DNA of 64,000 nucleotides from Pirellulaceae bacterium (GCA_023382975.1 JAHDXO010000025.1:62001-126000), one strand, 5' to 3'; positions 37,778-48,042 are shown, counted from the stretch's first letter. Made by a program: numbers and translations. Notes: generated from the letters alone by a model not told the origin.

Positions 37778-39607
37778 ATGATTATCTTCGGTTGGCGGAC
37801 ACGCGAATCGACGACGGGTTCAGGCACGTTCCAGTGCCCGCATTGCCGAACCATGCAATTCTATCGGCACGTGACGTATCGGCGCTGGTTCACGCTGTAT
37901 TTCCTGCCGGTGATCCCGTTGGGACGGGTCGGCGAGCAGTTGGAGTGCCAGGGTTGCCACTGCTTCTTTTCTCCGCGAATTCTCGAACCGACGTCCTCGA
38001 ACGGGCCATTCGAGCCCAATGACCTGCGGACGCCGAACGCGGGCCTGCCCGCCAAACCCGAACAACAAGCTCCCGCCGAGGCACGAGCACCCTGGGAGCC
38101 CGTCCGAACCTCTTCGCTGGCCATCACCAGCCTCGTGCTCGGCCTGCTGTCGCCTTTGTTCCTGTGCCTCTGCAACCTGTCCGTGCTTACCTCCCTGACG
38201 GCGGTGATTACCGGTCACCTGGCACTTGGCGAAATCCGGCGGGGCGGCGGTCGAGTGGACGGCAGCGGGATGGCGGTGACGGGATTGTTTTCCGGCTACC
38301 TCATGCTCGCGGTCTCGATCGCCGTATTGGTCCTTGTTTTTTCTCCGGTTCGGCAGGGTTGGGACGAAGCGAGACAGAGACACCTTCAATACTCGGACAA
38401 CGACGCAGAACCCTCGTCGCCGCACGGCAACGATCCGGTGGGCGAAGCCGGCCAGCAACCGGCGGAGGGAATGGCGCCAAGCTTCGCCCCGCCGTTCGGG
38501 TCGCCCTACGCTCCGAGACCGCACGAACCGCGGCCTCGTGCGACGATCGAACCGCCGGTCGTTCCGTGGATGCGTGAACCGCCTCCGCGTCGTCCCGAGC
38601 CAGTAGAAATGCCCCCCGATGCGGCGCCGCAGGTCAACGAACTCGATATCGAGGTGGTTCACCGTTTTCCGGACATCGGTTGGCAGATCAAGTCGTTGGC
38701 TTTCGCCGGCAATTCCCGCTGGCTCGCTGCAGGCAAGATGGATCAAACGGTGATAATGTTCGACGTGGAATTTGGCGCGCACATCGGTTCGGCGACCAAG
38801 TTGAGCGAACTGAGTCAGGTCGAGTGTGTGGCCTTTGCCAAGGACGACACCCATCTGTTTGCGGGCGGCAGCACAGGAGCGATCCGGGTTTGGCCCGTCG
38901 GCCCGAGCGGGCAACTGGGTACGGCGGCATCGCTGGTCCGGCACTCTCAAGCCGTTCGCGTGCTACTCCCCAGCGCCGCCAGCGACATGGTCCTCAGCGG
39001 CGGTGCCGACGGGACGCTGATCTGGCAGACCTACGGCCGCAAGACAGCCCGATCGAGCTCGTTGAAGCCATTCGACCGCAGTGTCCTGGCGGCACGTTTG
39101 CCGACGGATGGCTTCGAGGCGGTCGCCACCGATGGCCGGCGGCTTTTTCGATTCGATCTGCGCCGCGCGGCGGAGAAGCAATCCCAAACGCTGACGAGTT
39201 CGGGCGCGAACGCTGCTGCGTTCTCGGCCGACGGGACGCGACTGGCGGTCAGCACGCTTTCCGAAATTCGCGTGTGGGACACCGTCGCGGGCCGCGAGAT
39301 TCAGACGCTGGCGCGCGAGACACGCGAGTTGCAGTGGACCGTTCGCTTTCATCCAAGCGGTCGATGGTTGATGTCGGGCGGCCAGGGACGAGTCTGGATC
39401 TGGGATGTCGAAACCGCCCGCTGCCTCGCCACCGTGAAACTCGATGGACCGTTTTATATCCAAACGCTGGCGGTCTCGAACGACGGAACCCTCATGGCCA
39501 TCGCCCCCAGTGCTGCCGGCCAGACCCTGACCGTCGTCCGCCTGCCCGTGCTGGAACTGCCTCCGAATGAAAACGGGGAGACAGAATCGGAAATTAACCC
39601 ACCCTAG
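37778..39607 (+). CDS. Zinc-ribbon / DUF4190 membrane / WD40-repeat protein
   Basis: A 609-residue protein with three parts. The N-terminus has a zinc ribbon (CPHC near 20-23, CQGC near 57-60). Two membrane helices follow (~108-135 and ~160-185) in a DUF4190-like arrangement ('SLAITSLVLGLLSPLFLCLC...GHLALGEIRR'). A Pro-rich linker leads to a C-terminal beta-propeller (~285-600) with WD40-style blades such as 'AGKMDQTVIMFDV', 'AGGSTGAIRVWPV', 'SGGADGTLIWQT' and 'GGQGRVWIWDV'. It is probably a membrane-anchored scaffold or sensor. ATG 37778; the region before it contains the secretin terminator, so it has its own transcription. Confidence 0.75.
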   Translation: MIIFGWRTRESTTGSGTFQCPHCRTMQFYRHVTYRRWFTLYFLPVIPLGRVGEQLECQGCHCFFSPRILEPTSSNGPFEPNDLRTPNAGLPAKPEQQAPAEARAPWEPVRTSSLAITSLVLGLLSPLFLCLCNLSVLTSLTAVITGHLALGEIRRGGGRVDGSGMAVTGLFSGYLMLAVSIAVLVLVFSPVRQGWDEARQRHLQYSDNDAEPSSPHGNDPVGEAGQQPAEGMAPSFAPPFGSPYAPRPHEPRPRATIEPPVVPWMREPPPRRPEPVEMPPDAAPQVNELDIEVVHRFPDIGWQIKSLAFAGNSRWLAAGKMDQTVIMFDVEFGAHIGSATKLSELSQVECVAFAKDDTHLFAGGSTGAIRVWPVGPSGQLGTAASLVRHSQAVRVLLPSAASDMVLSGGADGTLIWQTYGRKTARSSSLKPFDRSVLAARLPTDGFEAVATDGRRLFRFDLRRAAEKQSQTLTSSGANAAAFSADGTRLAVSTLSEIRVWDTVAGREIQTLARETRELQWTVRFHPSGRWLMSGGQGRVWIWDVETARCLATVKLDGPFYIQTLAVSNDGTLMAIAPSAAGQTLTVVRLPVLELPPNENGETESEINPP

Positions 39608-40289
39608 CGATGAGTGTGGGGTCTGTCGGGAATGGCACTGCCGGTTGTCAGCGTGGGACCTACGTCGCGAGCGGTCAAGATCGGGAGCACGGAATCTCGG
39701 CGGCGATCGGGAGTCAGATTCGGGTGGGACGTGGGGCGCCAGGGATACCGTCATCGGGCAATCGGGCGCGCACGATGACCTGCGGCAGGCCTGAAAGTCC
39801 TCTCAGGCAATGGCGCAGTACGCAACGGAATTCAAGCGGGGCGTGCGTCGGGTTCCTCCTTCGGCAGATGGGATCGGCGTGGGGGAGGCTACGCAGCCCC
39901 GCGGGCCTCGGGCTCCAACACGCCGCGCAGCAATTCGGCCTGGGTCTCCTGGCGAGGTTTGGTGAGCAGGCGATGAGGTTGGGGAAGCCGAGTCCTTCCT
40001 TCTGCGCCGAATGCTGCGGAAAAGCGGCTCGATTCTCTGTCGTGTCCGGCATGCTGACGGTGTTCCCAGCGACATGAAGCACGGATGCGTGGCAACGTTC
40101 AAGAACCAGCCCGTTCGTGAGCGTTTCCGGTGCGTGCCGATCCGCCGGGCCCGCGGCAACCCGATTCGAATTGCCCTCCGAGCACGCCACCGCCGCTCGC
40201 TAACCTTCCGCCCCGTTCCTCACGACTTGACGTAAATCCTTGTGGGACAACCGGCAGTCCATTCACTCCTAACACTTTCTCGGCCGTTG
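39608..40289. other. 682-bp stretch without a convincing gene
   Basis: Open frames exist on both strands (up to ~158 codons), but they overlap one another, have Arg/Pro/Ser-rich composition typical of shadow frames in GC-rich DNA, and lack recognisable motifs. A small hairpin (GCCTGA at 39789-39794 with TCAGGC at 39803-39808) is present. The stretch may hold decayed gene remnants or a long 3' region; nothing can be supported. Confidence 0.5.
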
Positions 40290-40754
40290 CTAAGGCTCCA
40301 TCGTCGGGCCCCAGAACCATAGTTCCCGGGACGCCTGATCGAGGACTCGAAGTTCACGTTTCGCCAGGTTGGCATGCTGTGGCGACACACCGAAGTCCTC
40401 GCCGCCTTGGCACCACGTCGCGATCGCTTCCCGAAGCAACTGCAAACCTGCCGCGGTCATCTCGATGGTTGCGGTTGCTTTCTCGCGCGTGATGCTCAAA
40501 ACGCAAAGGTCGGCGCGCGGTGGAACGAACAGCAACCGCAGCGTGTCGATCTCGCGTTTGCGGCCCGACGGTTTGAAGGTCGCGGTCCGTTTCGACACGC
40601 CCCCTTCGGCCAACAATTCATCCAAAGCACGAAGCAGGCGTTCGCCGTGATCGTTGGCCGTTTGAAATAGGCAGATCTCCCGCCCGGCCATGCCCAACTT
40701 GCCAGCATGCTCCCAACACTGAATCTCCAGGTCTTGGAAATTGGGTTTGGGCAT
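40290..40754 (-). CDS. Conserved hypothetical protein
   Basis: A 154-residue soluble protein starting 'MPKPNFQDLEIQCWEHAGKLG'. It has no signal peptide or membrane segment. Secondary structure by eye is mixed: two early helices, a central beta section ('LRLLFVPPRADLCVLSITREKATATIEMTAAG') and a final helix ending 'LWFWGPTM'. No family was recognised. It is 139 bp upstream of the next leftward gene's 3' end and may stand alone. Confidence 0.6.
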   Translation of the reverse strand: MPKPNFQDLEIQCWEHAGKLGMAGREICLFQTANDHGERLLRALDELLAEGGVSKRTATFKPSGRKREIDTLRLLFVPPRADLCVLSITREKATATIEMTAAGLQLLREAIATWCQGGEDFGVSPQHANLAKRELRVLDQASRELWFWGPTMEP

Positions 40755-40893
40755 CGCGGACCTTATTGGCCGGGGTTGTGGGCCTGCTCCTCAGATTTCC
40801 ATTTCTTCGGCGACTGGAGTTGGCTCGCGAAAGCAGCGTCACCTCGCCGAAATAGGAAATCTTGGAGGACAGGCCTCGGCTCCAGCGACGGGC

Positions 40894-42777
40894 CTACTTG
40901 GGCAGCAGGCATCCGCTGACAAACCAACCGTTGTCTTCGGACAACGCAAAGATCCCTGCGGGGCCGAAGTAATGGCGGATCTTCTCGTACTCGGGCAGTT
41001 TGTCGCCTTGAATCTGCTGCTCGCGCACGACGCCTCGCTCTTCCGGACCCAGCAAGCGGTTGAGTGCCACGCCGAGTATGCCTTCGGACTCGGGCATCTT
41101 GCCTTGGCGGATCAAATCGTAGGTCGTGTGATACGCCTTGTCGGTCCGCGAGAAGAGACGTGCGCTGTTGACGCCCGCTCCCAGGCTGGCCAATTGCTTC
41201 TGGACTCGCACGAAATCCGCCGCATCCGAAATCGGCTGGTTGGCTCCCGATGTCGGGAAAAGCTCTTCCATGTAATCGAGATGGGAAGCGACGATCAAAT
41301 AGCCGTAGGCCACGGTCAACGCGGCATGTTCAAGCAGAGGCGCCGATTCTTCTTCGTCCTCTTCCTCGGTGCTGCCGAATCCGATCCCGCCGATGTCCAG
41401 TTCCTCGACGTCCATTTCGTCGTTCTCGCGTTGGATCTCCCAGACTTTCTGTTTGCCGACCATGCGCATGTTGGCGTCCGGATCGGCCTCCATCGCCTTG
41501 TCCAACGTCTTGGCGACAACGGCCGGGTTAGTGATTTGAAAAGCCGCCACCCAGCGATCAGAAGTCGGTGTGATCGGCTCGCGGTAGTCCGAGAACAGGA
41601 TCACGCGCTCGCCCAGGTGCTTGATCAATCCCTCGCGAACGTTGATCCGAGGTCCATTGGGATCTTTTTCGAGGCTCTCGAGGATGTCGTCGAAGACCGG
41701 CGCTCCGGCAACCTCGTCGACCAGCGATTTGGCGTACTCGAACGCTTCTTTCATCTTCCAGTGGAACGACATGTAGTTCGATACCTCGGCCGGCATCCAG
41801 GCTTCCGGCGGCAATTCAGAGCCGTTCGGGAACTTCATCATCCGCGCCGCCAAGTTGTACTTCTCGCCGGTCTTGTTGACCGCCGGAGCGTAGATGAACG
41901 TGCGATGTCGGATATCCTGGCCATCGATCGAGAAGTTCACGAAACCGCCCGCGCCCCGAATTGCGGAAAAACCTTGGTTGGACAAGACTTTCAGCATGTC
42001 GGTACCGCGTCGTTTGCGGCCTCCGCCCGCGGCTCGGACCGCCTGGGCGTAGCCAAACGGCTCGACGAACCATCGCACTTGCGGTGCCGTGTCCCCGGCG
42101 GCCTGCGAGCAGCGAGCCATGGTTTGGCGGTACGCTTCCAACTGGGCGAATCGGGAGCCAGTTGTCTTGCCGGCGTGATCGAGTATCCACTTGATGGTCG
42201 CTTCGTGATTCGAGGCGATCAGTTGTCGGTCCTTGATGAAGTAGAAGGCCCGCTGGCTGTCGGTGGCGCCTTCTTTTTTCGGCAGCACCCACGCGACCAA
42301 TTCGACGCCGCCGATGGTCTGGACGCTCCGAACCGCCTTCTTTTCCTTGAGTTCCTTTGACAGCCGGTCCAGCAACTCGCTCGTTTCCTTTTCGCGGTCG
42401 GTGATGTCGGCCAGCACCACCGAAGCGTGTTGATTTTCATCTTCCTCCGGCTGAACCATCGCGACGCAGACTTCGCCCCCGCAGATCTTCCGTAAATCTT
42501 CGAACGTGATGCTCAGCCGCGCGTCACTCTTAATCAATCGCGCCTCCAACTGGGCGCGCAGATCGTCGAGGAACGGCTTCATCAACGGATCTTCCAGGAG
42601 TTTGCCCATTTGAGTGGCGTTGAAACTCTCCTCAAGCGAGTCGACATCCGGAACCGACAAGTAGCCCTTGGTCGTCGGCGGCAGCAGCGTATCGCTCGGC
42701 TGAACGGCTGCAGAATGCTCGGGCTCGAGCCCTAGCTGGAACACCAAGATCAACAAAAGCACCGCTATTCGCTTCAC
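40894..42777 (-). CDS. Exported protein of unknown function (DUF3352-like pattern)
   Basis: A 627-residue exported protein with a signal peptide (1-24, ending 'HSAAVQ'). The body has alternating beta strands and helices with phrases typical of planctomycete secreted proteins: 'LLPPTTKGYLSVPDVDSLEESFNATQMGKLLEDP' near the mature N-terminus, 'ICGGEVCVAMVQP', and two lobes each containing 'YFIKDRQLIASNHEATIKWIL'-like sections. There is an acidic Glu/Asp run (~455-465). The pattern resembles DUF3352-type proteins, but no catalytic site was seen. GTG 42777 has AAGGAG 8 bp upstream. Confidence 0.65.
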   Translation of the reverse strand: MKRIAVLLLILVFQLGLEPEHSAAVQPSDTLLPPTTKGYLSVPDVDSLEESFNATQMGKLLEDPLMKPFLDDLRAQLEARLIKSDARLSITFEDLRKICGGEVCVAMVQPEEDENQHASVVLADITDREKETSELLDRLSKELKEKKAVRSVQTIGGVELVAWVLPKKEGATDSQRAFYFIKDRQLIASNHEATIKWILDHAGKTTGSRFAQLEAYRQTMARCSQAAGDTAPQVRWFVEPFGYAQAVRAAGGGRKRRGTDMLKVLSNQGFSAIRGAGGFVNFSIDGQDIRHRTFIYAPAVNKTGEKYNLAARMMKFPNGSELPPEAWMPAEVSNYMSFHWKMKEAFEYAKSLVDEVAGAPVFDDILESLEKDPNGPRINVREGLIKHLGERVILFSDYREPITPTSDRWVAAFQITNPAVVAKTLDKAMEADPDANMRMVGKQKVWEIQRENDEMDVEELDIGGIGFGSTEEEDEEESAPLLEHAALTVAYGYLIVASHLDYMEELFPTSGANQPISDAADFVRVQKQLASLGAGVNSARLFSRTDKAYHTTYDLIRQGKMPESEGILGVALNRLLGPEERGVVREQQIQGDKLPEYEKIRHYFGPAGIFALSEDNGWFVSGCLLPK

Positions 42778-42972
42778 GACGACAACTCCTTCACTAAATT
42801 TCCTTACCGCCGCCTGGAGCCACGACCTCCTGCCACAACCCCCACGAGCGGGACAATGTTTGAATCCCCCGTATCATAACGAATTTCCTCCCGATTGGTA
42901 AGACTGACAAAACCTGCCTAATCGCCAAGGACACACCCCTCCAAACGAAGTGTTATCGATCGTGGATGAGGT

Positions 42973-42989
42973 TGCCTATTGTTTAGGCA
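42973..42989 (+). promoter_or_regulatory. Small palindrome upstream of argH
   Basis: TGCCTA at 42973-42978 and TAGGCA at 42984-42989 flank a 5-nt spacer, and another TGCCTA lies near 42915. The site is 76 bp upstream of argH in the divergent region and could be an operator or leader hairpin. Confidence 0.3.
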
Positions 42990-43065
42990 GTTAGCCGGGC
43001 CTTCGTTGACAGCGTGATACAACGTGCCTAGCATGAACGCCTTGGCGCGTTAATGAAACCGGCAG

Positions 43066-44478
43066 ATGGCATCCAATCACGAGGCACCCGTGGACAGCCC
43101 CAGTCGCAGCGGCGTCTTTCAAAAATCCACCGATGGACGCATGGAAGAATTTGCGGAAAGCATCAGCTTTGATCACGAGTTGTATGCGCACGATATCGCC
43201 GGATCGATCGCGCACGCGCAGATGCTGGAAACGGTGGGGCTGCTGAGTCCTGCGGAAAGCCAGAGCATTCAGGATGCGCTAAGCGAAATCCGAGGCGATA
43301 TCGAGGAGTGGCGGCTCGAGTTTCGTGTGGATTTGGAAGACATCCACATGCATATCGAGCAGTCGCTGATAGAACGTTTGGGGGATGTCGGACGAAAGCT
43401 ACACACAGGCCGCAGCCGCAACGACCAAGTCTCGACCGATCTTCGGTTGTGGGTCCGCGATGCGATCGACCGCGTCGACCGGCGACTGGTGGAACTTCAA
43501 CGGGCATTCCTCGGCCGGTGCGCCGCGGATGCGGACGTGATCCTGCCCGCATACACTCACCTGCAACGGGCGCAACCCGTCCTGGCGCCGCATTATTGGC
43601 TGGCCTACTGCGAGAAATTCGAACGCGACCGCGGCCGGTTGGCCGATTGTCGAAAGCGGGTGAATCAATGCAGCTTGGGCGTAGCGGCCGTGGCGGGCAC
43701 GAGTCTGCCGATCGACCGACACGACGTCGCTTCGCGTTTGGGCTTCGATTCGGTGGCTGCCAACAGCATGGACGTTTCGAGCGACCGGGATTTCGTGCTC
43801 GAATCGGCCTTCGCTCTGACGTTGGTTGCCGAGCATTTGAGCACATGGGCCGACGAGTGGATTCTATGGTCGACGGTCGAGTTTGGTTTCATCCGTCTGC
43901 CGCAGGAGTTTTGCACGGGGTCGTCGATCATGCCTCAGAAGGTCAATCCGGATGCGCTGGAATTGACGCGAGGCAAGACGGCGCGGGTTATCGGGAATCT
44001 TCAGACATTGCTGGTTTTGGTGAAAGGTCTGCCACTGGCCTACAATCGCGATTTGCAGGAGGACAAGCCGGCACTGTTCGACTCGTTCGCTACGGTCGAA
44101 GCCTGCCTGGAGGTGGCACCGCCGATCGTCGGGGGGATGCAATGGAATCGATCGGCAATATCGGAACGCTTGGAACGAGGATATTTGGACGCGACTACGT
44201 TAATGGAATACATGATCCGGCGCGGTGTGCCTCAGCGGACCGCCCATCACTCGGTCGGACAGTTAGTCGGTTTGGCGATCCAGAAGGGGGCTCGTCTCGC
44301 GGAATTGCCACTGGACGATTTTCAGCAGGTTTGTCCCGGATTGGACAGCGGGGTCTATGGGGTGCTCGGCGTCGAAAATGCGGTTCGGGCCTACACGAGC
44401 TACGGATCTTCCGCGCCGCGGGAGGTGGAAAAGCAGGTTGCTCGTTGGAAAGACAAGCTAGGTTTGAGTAATCTGTAA
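43066..44478 (+). CDS. argH: Argininosuccinate lyase
   Basis: A 470-residue cytoplasmic enzyme of the fumarase/aspartase superfamily that splits argininosuccinate to arginine and fumarate, the last step of arginine synthesis. The superfamily signature '[12 protein letters not shown]' (about residue 285) with its catalytic serine is intact. The N-terminus ('[24 protein letters not shown]'), '[22 protein letters not shown]' and '[11 protein letters not shown]'-type '[16 protein letters not shown]' match ArgH throughout. Length is typical. It runs straight into the next gene (ATG directly after the stop), so argH heads a cotranscribed set. Confidence 0.96.
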   Translation: MASNHEAPVDSPSRSGVFQKSTDGRMEEFAESISFDHELYAHDIAGSIAHAQMLETVGLLSPAESQSIQDALSEIRGDIEEWRLEFRVDLEDIHMHIEQSLIERLGDVGRKLHTGRSRNDQVSTDLRLWVRDAIDRVDRRLVELQRAFLGRCAADADVILPAYTHLQRAQPVLAPHYWLAYCEKFERDRGRLADCRKRVNQCSLGVAAVAGTSLPIDRHDVASRLGFDSVAANSMDVSSDRDFVLESAFALTLVAEHLSTWADEWILWSTVEFGFIRLPQEFCTGSSIMPQKVNPDALELTRGKTARVIGNLQTLLVLVKGLPLAYNRDLQEDKPALFDSFATVEACLEVAPPIVGGMQWNRSAISERLERGYLDATTLMEYMIRRGVPQRTAHHSVGQLVGLAIQKGARLAELPLDDFQQVCPGLDSGVYGVLGVENAVRAYTSYGSSAPREVEKQVARWKDKLGLSNL

Positions 44479-46920
44479 ATGATGCGAAAGCAGCAACGCA
44501 TGCGATGGACGATGTTGGCGACTTGGCTCCTAGCCCTGGCGGGACTGGGATCCGTTCTGCACGCGCAGGATCCATTCGGCGGCCCGGCGGCCGGCGATCC
44601 GTTCGGCGGTGCGCCCGTCGGCGGAGCGATGGGCGGTGCTCCGCCAGCGGCCAATCCGTTTGGCGGCGGAGCCGGAGCTGTCGACCCGTTCGGCGGAGGG
44701 CCCGTCCAACCACCTCCGCCGGCCGCTCCCGCGGCCGGAGCTGGGAACGCGCAGCAGCCGGGTGGTGGGGGCCTGCCGATCGGTAGGGACGAGCGGAATC
44801 CCGTGGTTCTTGCAATCCGCGACATGAACCCGACCAAGCCTGCGGAGTTGATGTTCGCGGTTCGCTCGTTGTTCGACATCGGGCGGACGGACGAGGCGAA
44901 GTTCTTCCTGATCAAGTTGATCGAATCCCAGCCGGGCCCGGAATTGCTGACTCAGTTCTACACCGAGTACGGCGAGGCCTTGTTCTACCGGTTGAGCAAA
45001 GACCACCGCATGACGCCGGAAGGCGAGCAGTTCGCCAACCTCGTCCTCGCGGCCGCGCACCGATCCGCTCACGACCCGACTCGAGTTCAGAACCTGATTC
45101 GCGACCTGAGTTCCCCGTCGCCCTCGAAACGCTATCGGGTGATCGATTCGCTTCGCCGCCTGGAATGGACGGTCGTCACCCCGCTGCTGGAATCGCTGGC
45201 CGATCCATCCCGCGCCGCGGAGCATCCCAACATCCGGACGGCGATTCCTGAAATGGGTGACTACCTGCTCGATCCGATGCTGGGAGCGATGGATTCGCCG
45301 GACCAGGAACTACGGATTCAGGTCATTCAGATTCTGGGCCAGTTCCGCAGCTCTCGTGCCTTAAGTGCGCTGGTGGGGCCGTTTGCCGATCCGGACACAT
45401 CCGAGGCAGCTCGCCGCGCAGCCGCGCAAGCGATCGTCGACATTGTGGGCCAATTGCCCGACCGCCAGCATGTCACCCGATACTTGTACGATCGAGCCCG
45501 CGCTTACTTCGACGGGATGCTTCCCGGCCGTCTGGATCATGAAGATCGAGTCACGATCTGGACCTGGGATCCGGAGCGGAAAACGAGTGTCCCGATTCGA
45601 CTCGAAGCCCAGGACGCATCACTGCTGTCCGCGGCACGACTGGCTCGGGATCTGTTTCGAGTAGCGCCGGAGAACGTCGATTATCGCCGCTTGTATCTGT
45701 TGACCAATCTGCAATGGGCCAAGCAGTCGGGCGGGCTGGACCGGCCGCTCGATCTGCGCGACGGCTCGCTGGGCGCCCAGTTGGCCGAGGTCGGACCGGA
45801 GGCCCTCGAGGACGTGCTGACCTACGCGATGGAAACGAACCGTTCCGTCGCGGCGATGGCGGCGGCCGAGTTGTTGGGACGCCTGGGCGACGCGGGGTTG
45901 GTGCAGGCGGCTGGCGGTAGACCGAGGCCCCTGGTATTGGCTCTACTGCACAGCGACCGGCGATTGCGGATGGCGGCTGCCGAGGCGATTTTGCAACTGG
46001 ATCCGCAGCAGGCGTATGCCGGATCAAGCTACTTGGCCGAAACGCTGGGATACGTGGTCCGCACGGTGGGCACGCGGCGAGCCCTGGTGGTTCATCCCCG
46101 TGTGGAGAACTCGCAGTCGATGGTCGGTTTGTTGCTCGAGCTGGGATTCGAAGCGGACTCGGCGAGCACCGGTCGCGATGCGTTTCGCCTGGCGGCTCGT
46201 CAGCCGGATTACGAGTTCGCCTTGATCAGCGATGGCGTGGATCAGCCATCCGCACGGGAAACGATCCAGATGTTCCGCAAGGATCCGCGGACCGCTCGCT
46301 TGGCGATCGGATTGATGGCACGTCAGGGAACCCTGCAAGCGGCCGAGGCGTTTGCCGATCTGGACGCCCTGGTTCTGGCGTTTCCGCATCCCATCGATCC
46401 CGAGGGTATGTCGTTCCAGGCGGGACGGTTGCTCCGTCTGGCTGGCCGGGATTTGGTGGGCTACGACGAACGCCTGGACCAGGCGGAACGCGCGATGAAT
46501 CACCTGCTGAGAATGACCGAACAGCCGCAACTCTACGACTTCTACGACTTGCATCGCCAGACACCGTCGCTCGCCGCCGCCTTGGGAACGCCCCAGTTGG
46601 CTTCGCACGCCGCCACGCTGCTCGGCCGCCTGGGCTCGCCCGAAGCACAACGGGCGCTGGTGACATTGGCCAGCCAGCCTGGGAGGCCGCTGGAAGATCG
46701 TCAGGCTGCCGCCGAGGCATTCGCCGACGCGGTGCAACGACGGGGACTACTCTTGACCCGCAGCGAAATTCTGCTGCAATACGACCGTTACAACCGCAGC
46801 GAGTCTCTGGACGCCGGCACCCAACAGGTGCTCGGGCAGATCCTCGATGCGATCGAAGCTCCCAGCCAAGCGGCAAAGAGTCAAGCGGAAGACACGGCGC
46901 AGGACTCCGCCGCGTCATGA
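44479..46920 (+). CDS. Exported HEAT-repeat protein with receiver-like middle domain
   Basis: An 813-residue exported protein with a signal peptide (~1-30, '...GSVLHAQ'). The mature N-terminus is Pro/Gly-rich with four 'DPFGG/NPFGG' repeats. Alpha-helical HEAT-like repeats (~100-530 and again ~690-790) include 'PLLESLADPSRAAEHPNIRTAIPEMGDY', a PBS/HEAT style. Between them (~535-650) lies a fold resembling a two-component receiver: 'RRALVVHPRVENSQSMVGLLLELGFEADSASTGRDAFRLA', but without the clear acidic pocket and phospho-Asp, so it is probably structural. ATG 44479 directly abuts the argH stop. Role unknown; likely a protein-binding scaffold. Confidence 0.72.
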   Translation: MMRKQQRMRWTMLATWLLALAGLGSVLHAQDPFGGPAAGDPFGGAPVGGAMGGAPPAANPFGGGAGAVDPFGGGPVQPPPPAAPAAGAGNAQQPGGGGLPIGRDERNPVVLAIRDMNPTKPAELMFAVRSLFDIGRTDEAKFFLIKLIESQPGPELLTQFYTEYGEALFYRLSKDHRMTPEGEQFANLVLAAAHRSAHDPTRVQNLIRDLSSPSPSKRYRVIDSLRRLEWTVVTPLLESLADPSRAAEHPNIRTAIPEMGDYLLDPMLGAMDSPDQELRIQVIQILGQFRSSRALSALVGPFADPDTSEAARRAAAQAIVDIVGQLPDRQHVTRYLYDRARAYFDGMLPGRLDHEDRVTIWTWDPERKTSVPIRLEAQDASLLSAARLARDLFRVAPENVDYRRLYLLTNLQWAKQSGGLDRPLDLRDGSLGAQLAEVGPEALEDVLTYAMETNRSVAAMAAAELLGRLGDAGLVQAAGGRPRPLVLALLHSDRRLRMAAAEAILQLDPQQAYAGSSYLAETLGYVVRTVGTRRALVVHPRVENSQSMVGLLLELGFEADSASTGRDAFRLAARQPDYEFALISDGVDQPSARETIQMFRKDPRTARLAIGLMARQGTLQAAEAFADLDALVLAFPHPIDPEGMSFQAGRLLRLAGRDLVGYDERLDQAERAMNHLLRMTEQPQLYDFYDLHRQTPSLAAALGTPQLASHAATLLGRLGSPEAQRALVTLASQPGRPLEDRQAAAEAFADAVQRRGLLLTRSEILLQYDRYNRSESLDAGTQQVLGQILDAIEAPSQAAKSQAEDTAQDSAAS

Positions 46921-46965
46921 ACCAGCCCAACCAGCGATGAACGCCACCGATTCTGGACCCGACGG

Positions 46966-48042
46966 ATGACTGCTTACGGTCCGCCCTACCGCGAAGAAGA
47001 CGGCCCTCCGATCCCGGGGATCATCGGCTCCAGTCCCGCGATGCAGGAAGTCTACCGCTTGACCCGGCGCGTGGCGCGCAGCAACGCCTCGGTGCTGCTG
47101 CTCGGCGAAACCGGAACCGGCAAGGAATTGATCGCCACGGCCATCCATCGGTTGAGCAACCGGGCAACCGGTCCTTTTGTCAAGGTGAATTGCGGTGCGC
47201 TGAGCGAAAGCTTGCTGGAAAGCGAGTTGTTTGGCCATGTCCGCGGCGCGTTCACGGGAGCCGTCACGAACCGCATTGGACGCTTCGAGGCCGCCCACAC
47301 CGGGACATTGTTTCTGGATGAGATCAACTCGACCACTCAACATCTGCAGGTCAAATTGCTGCGAGTGTTGCAGGAACACGAGTTCGAGCGAGTGGGCGAT
47401 ACCCAGACGGTGCGCGTCGATACTCGCTTGATCGCCGCCAGCAACCGCGAACTGTTGGACGAAGTGGATGCCGAACGGTTCCGCGAGGATCTGTACTGGC
47501 GGTTGAACGTCGTTCCCATCGTGATCCCCCCGCTTCGCATGCGCCGGGAAGACATTCCGGCGTTGGTCACGCACTTCCTGAACTTCTACAACGAAGCCAA
47601 TGATCGGTACGTGGCGCACATTCAACCCGAGGCGCGCGAGGCGCTGCAGAACTACCATTGGCCAGGAAACGTGCGCGAACTGCAGAACTACGTCGAACGC
47701 GCCGTGATCATGGCCGAAGGCGATGAATTGACCTTCGATCTGCTGCCCGGCACCGTCACGGGCAAGCAGCGCGCACGGCGAGGCCAAATCCGCGGCGTCG
47801 ATTTGGACGCGCTGGTCGAGGAAGTTGTCCAGCAAGGTCTGGCGGACGCCGGTGCCGAGGCGGAAAACCTGCATGCCAGAATCGTGGACCGCGTCGAGCG
47901 GGAACTGATCGCTCAAGTCATGGCCCTGTGCAACGACGTCCAGATCAAAGCCGCGGCTCGTCTGGGGATCAACCGCAACACGCTGCACAAGAAGCTGAAA
48001 GACTATCAATTGGGCCAGGACGACGGCACGGAGACCTCGTAG
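46966..48042 (+). CDS. Sigma-54-dependent transcriptional activator without sensor domain
   Basis: A 358-residue AAA+ activator of sigma-54 RNA polymerase. Walker A is 'GETGTGKE' (~47-54) and the sigma-54 contact loop 'GAFTGA' is intact (94-99). 'GTLFLDEI' (Walker B), 'RFREDLYWRLNVVPI' and 'WPGNVRELQNYVERAVI' also match. A Fis-type helix-turn-helix closes it ('IKAAARLGINRNTLHKKLKDY'). The usual N-terminal receiver or sensor domain is missing, with only ~16 residues before the AAA+ core, so activity may be set by expression or a partner. ATG 46966 overlaps the end of a 10-codon open frame (46937-46969) by ATGA-type overlap. It follows the HEAT gene in the same transcript direction. Confidence 0.9.
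   Translation: MTAYGPPYREEDGPPIPGIIGSSPAMQEVYRLTRRVARSNASVLLLGETGTGKELIATAIHRLSNRATGPFVKVNCGALSESLLESELFGHVRGAFTGAVTNRIGRFEAAHTGTLFLDEINSTTQHLQVKLLRVLQEHEFERVGDTQTVRVDTRLIAASNRELLDEVDAERFREDLYWRLNVVPIVIPPLRMRREDIPALVTHFLNFYNEANDRYVAHIQPEAREALQNYHWPGNVRELQNYVERAVIMAEGDELTFDLLPGTVTGKQRARRGQIRGVDLDALVEEVVQQGLADAGAEAENLHARIVDRVERELIAQVMALCNDVQIKAAARLGINRNTLHKKLKDYQLGQDDGTETS

Noticed and set aside
39610-40190. Overlapping open frames of about 155 codons on both strands in the gene-free stretch
   Set aside because: They overlap each other, lack ribosome binding sites and motifs, and have shadow-frame composition.
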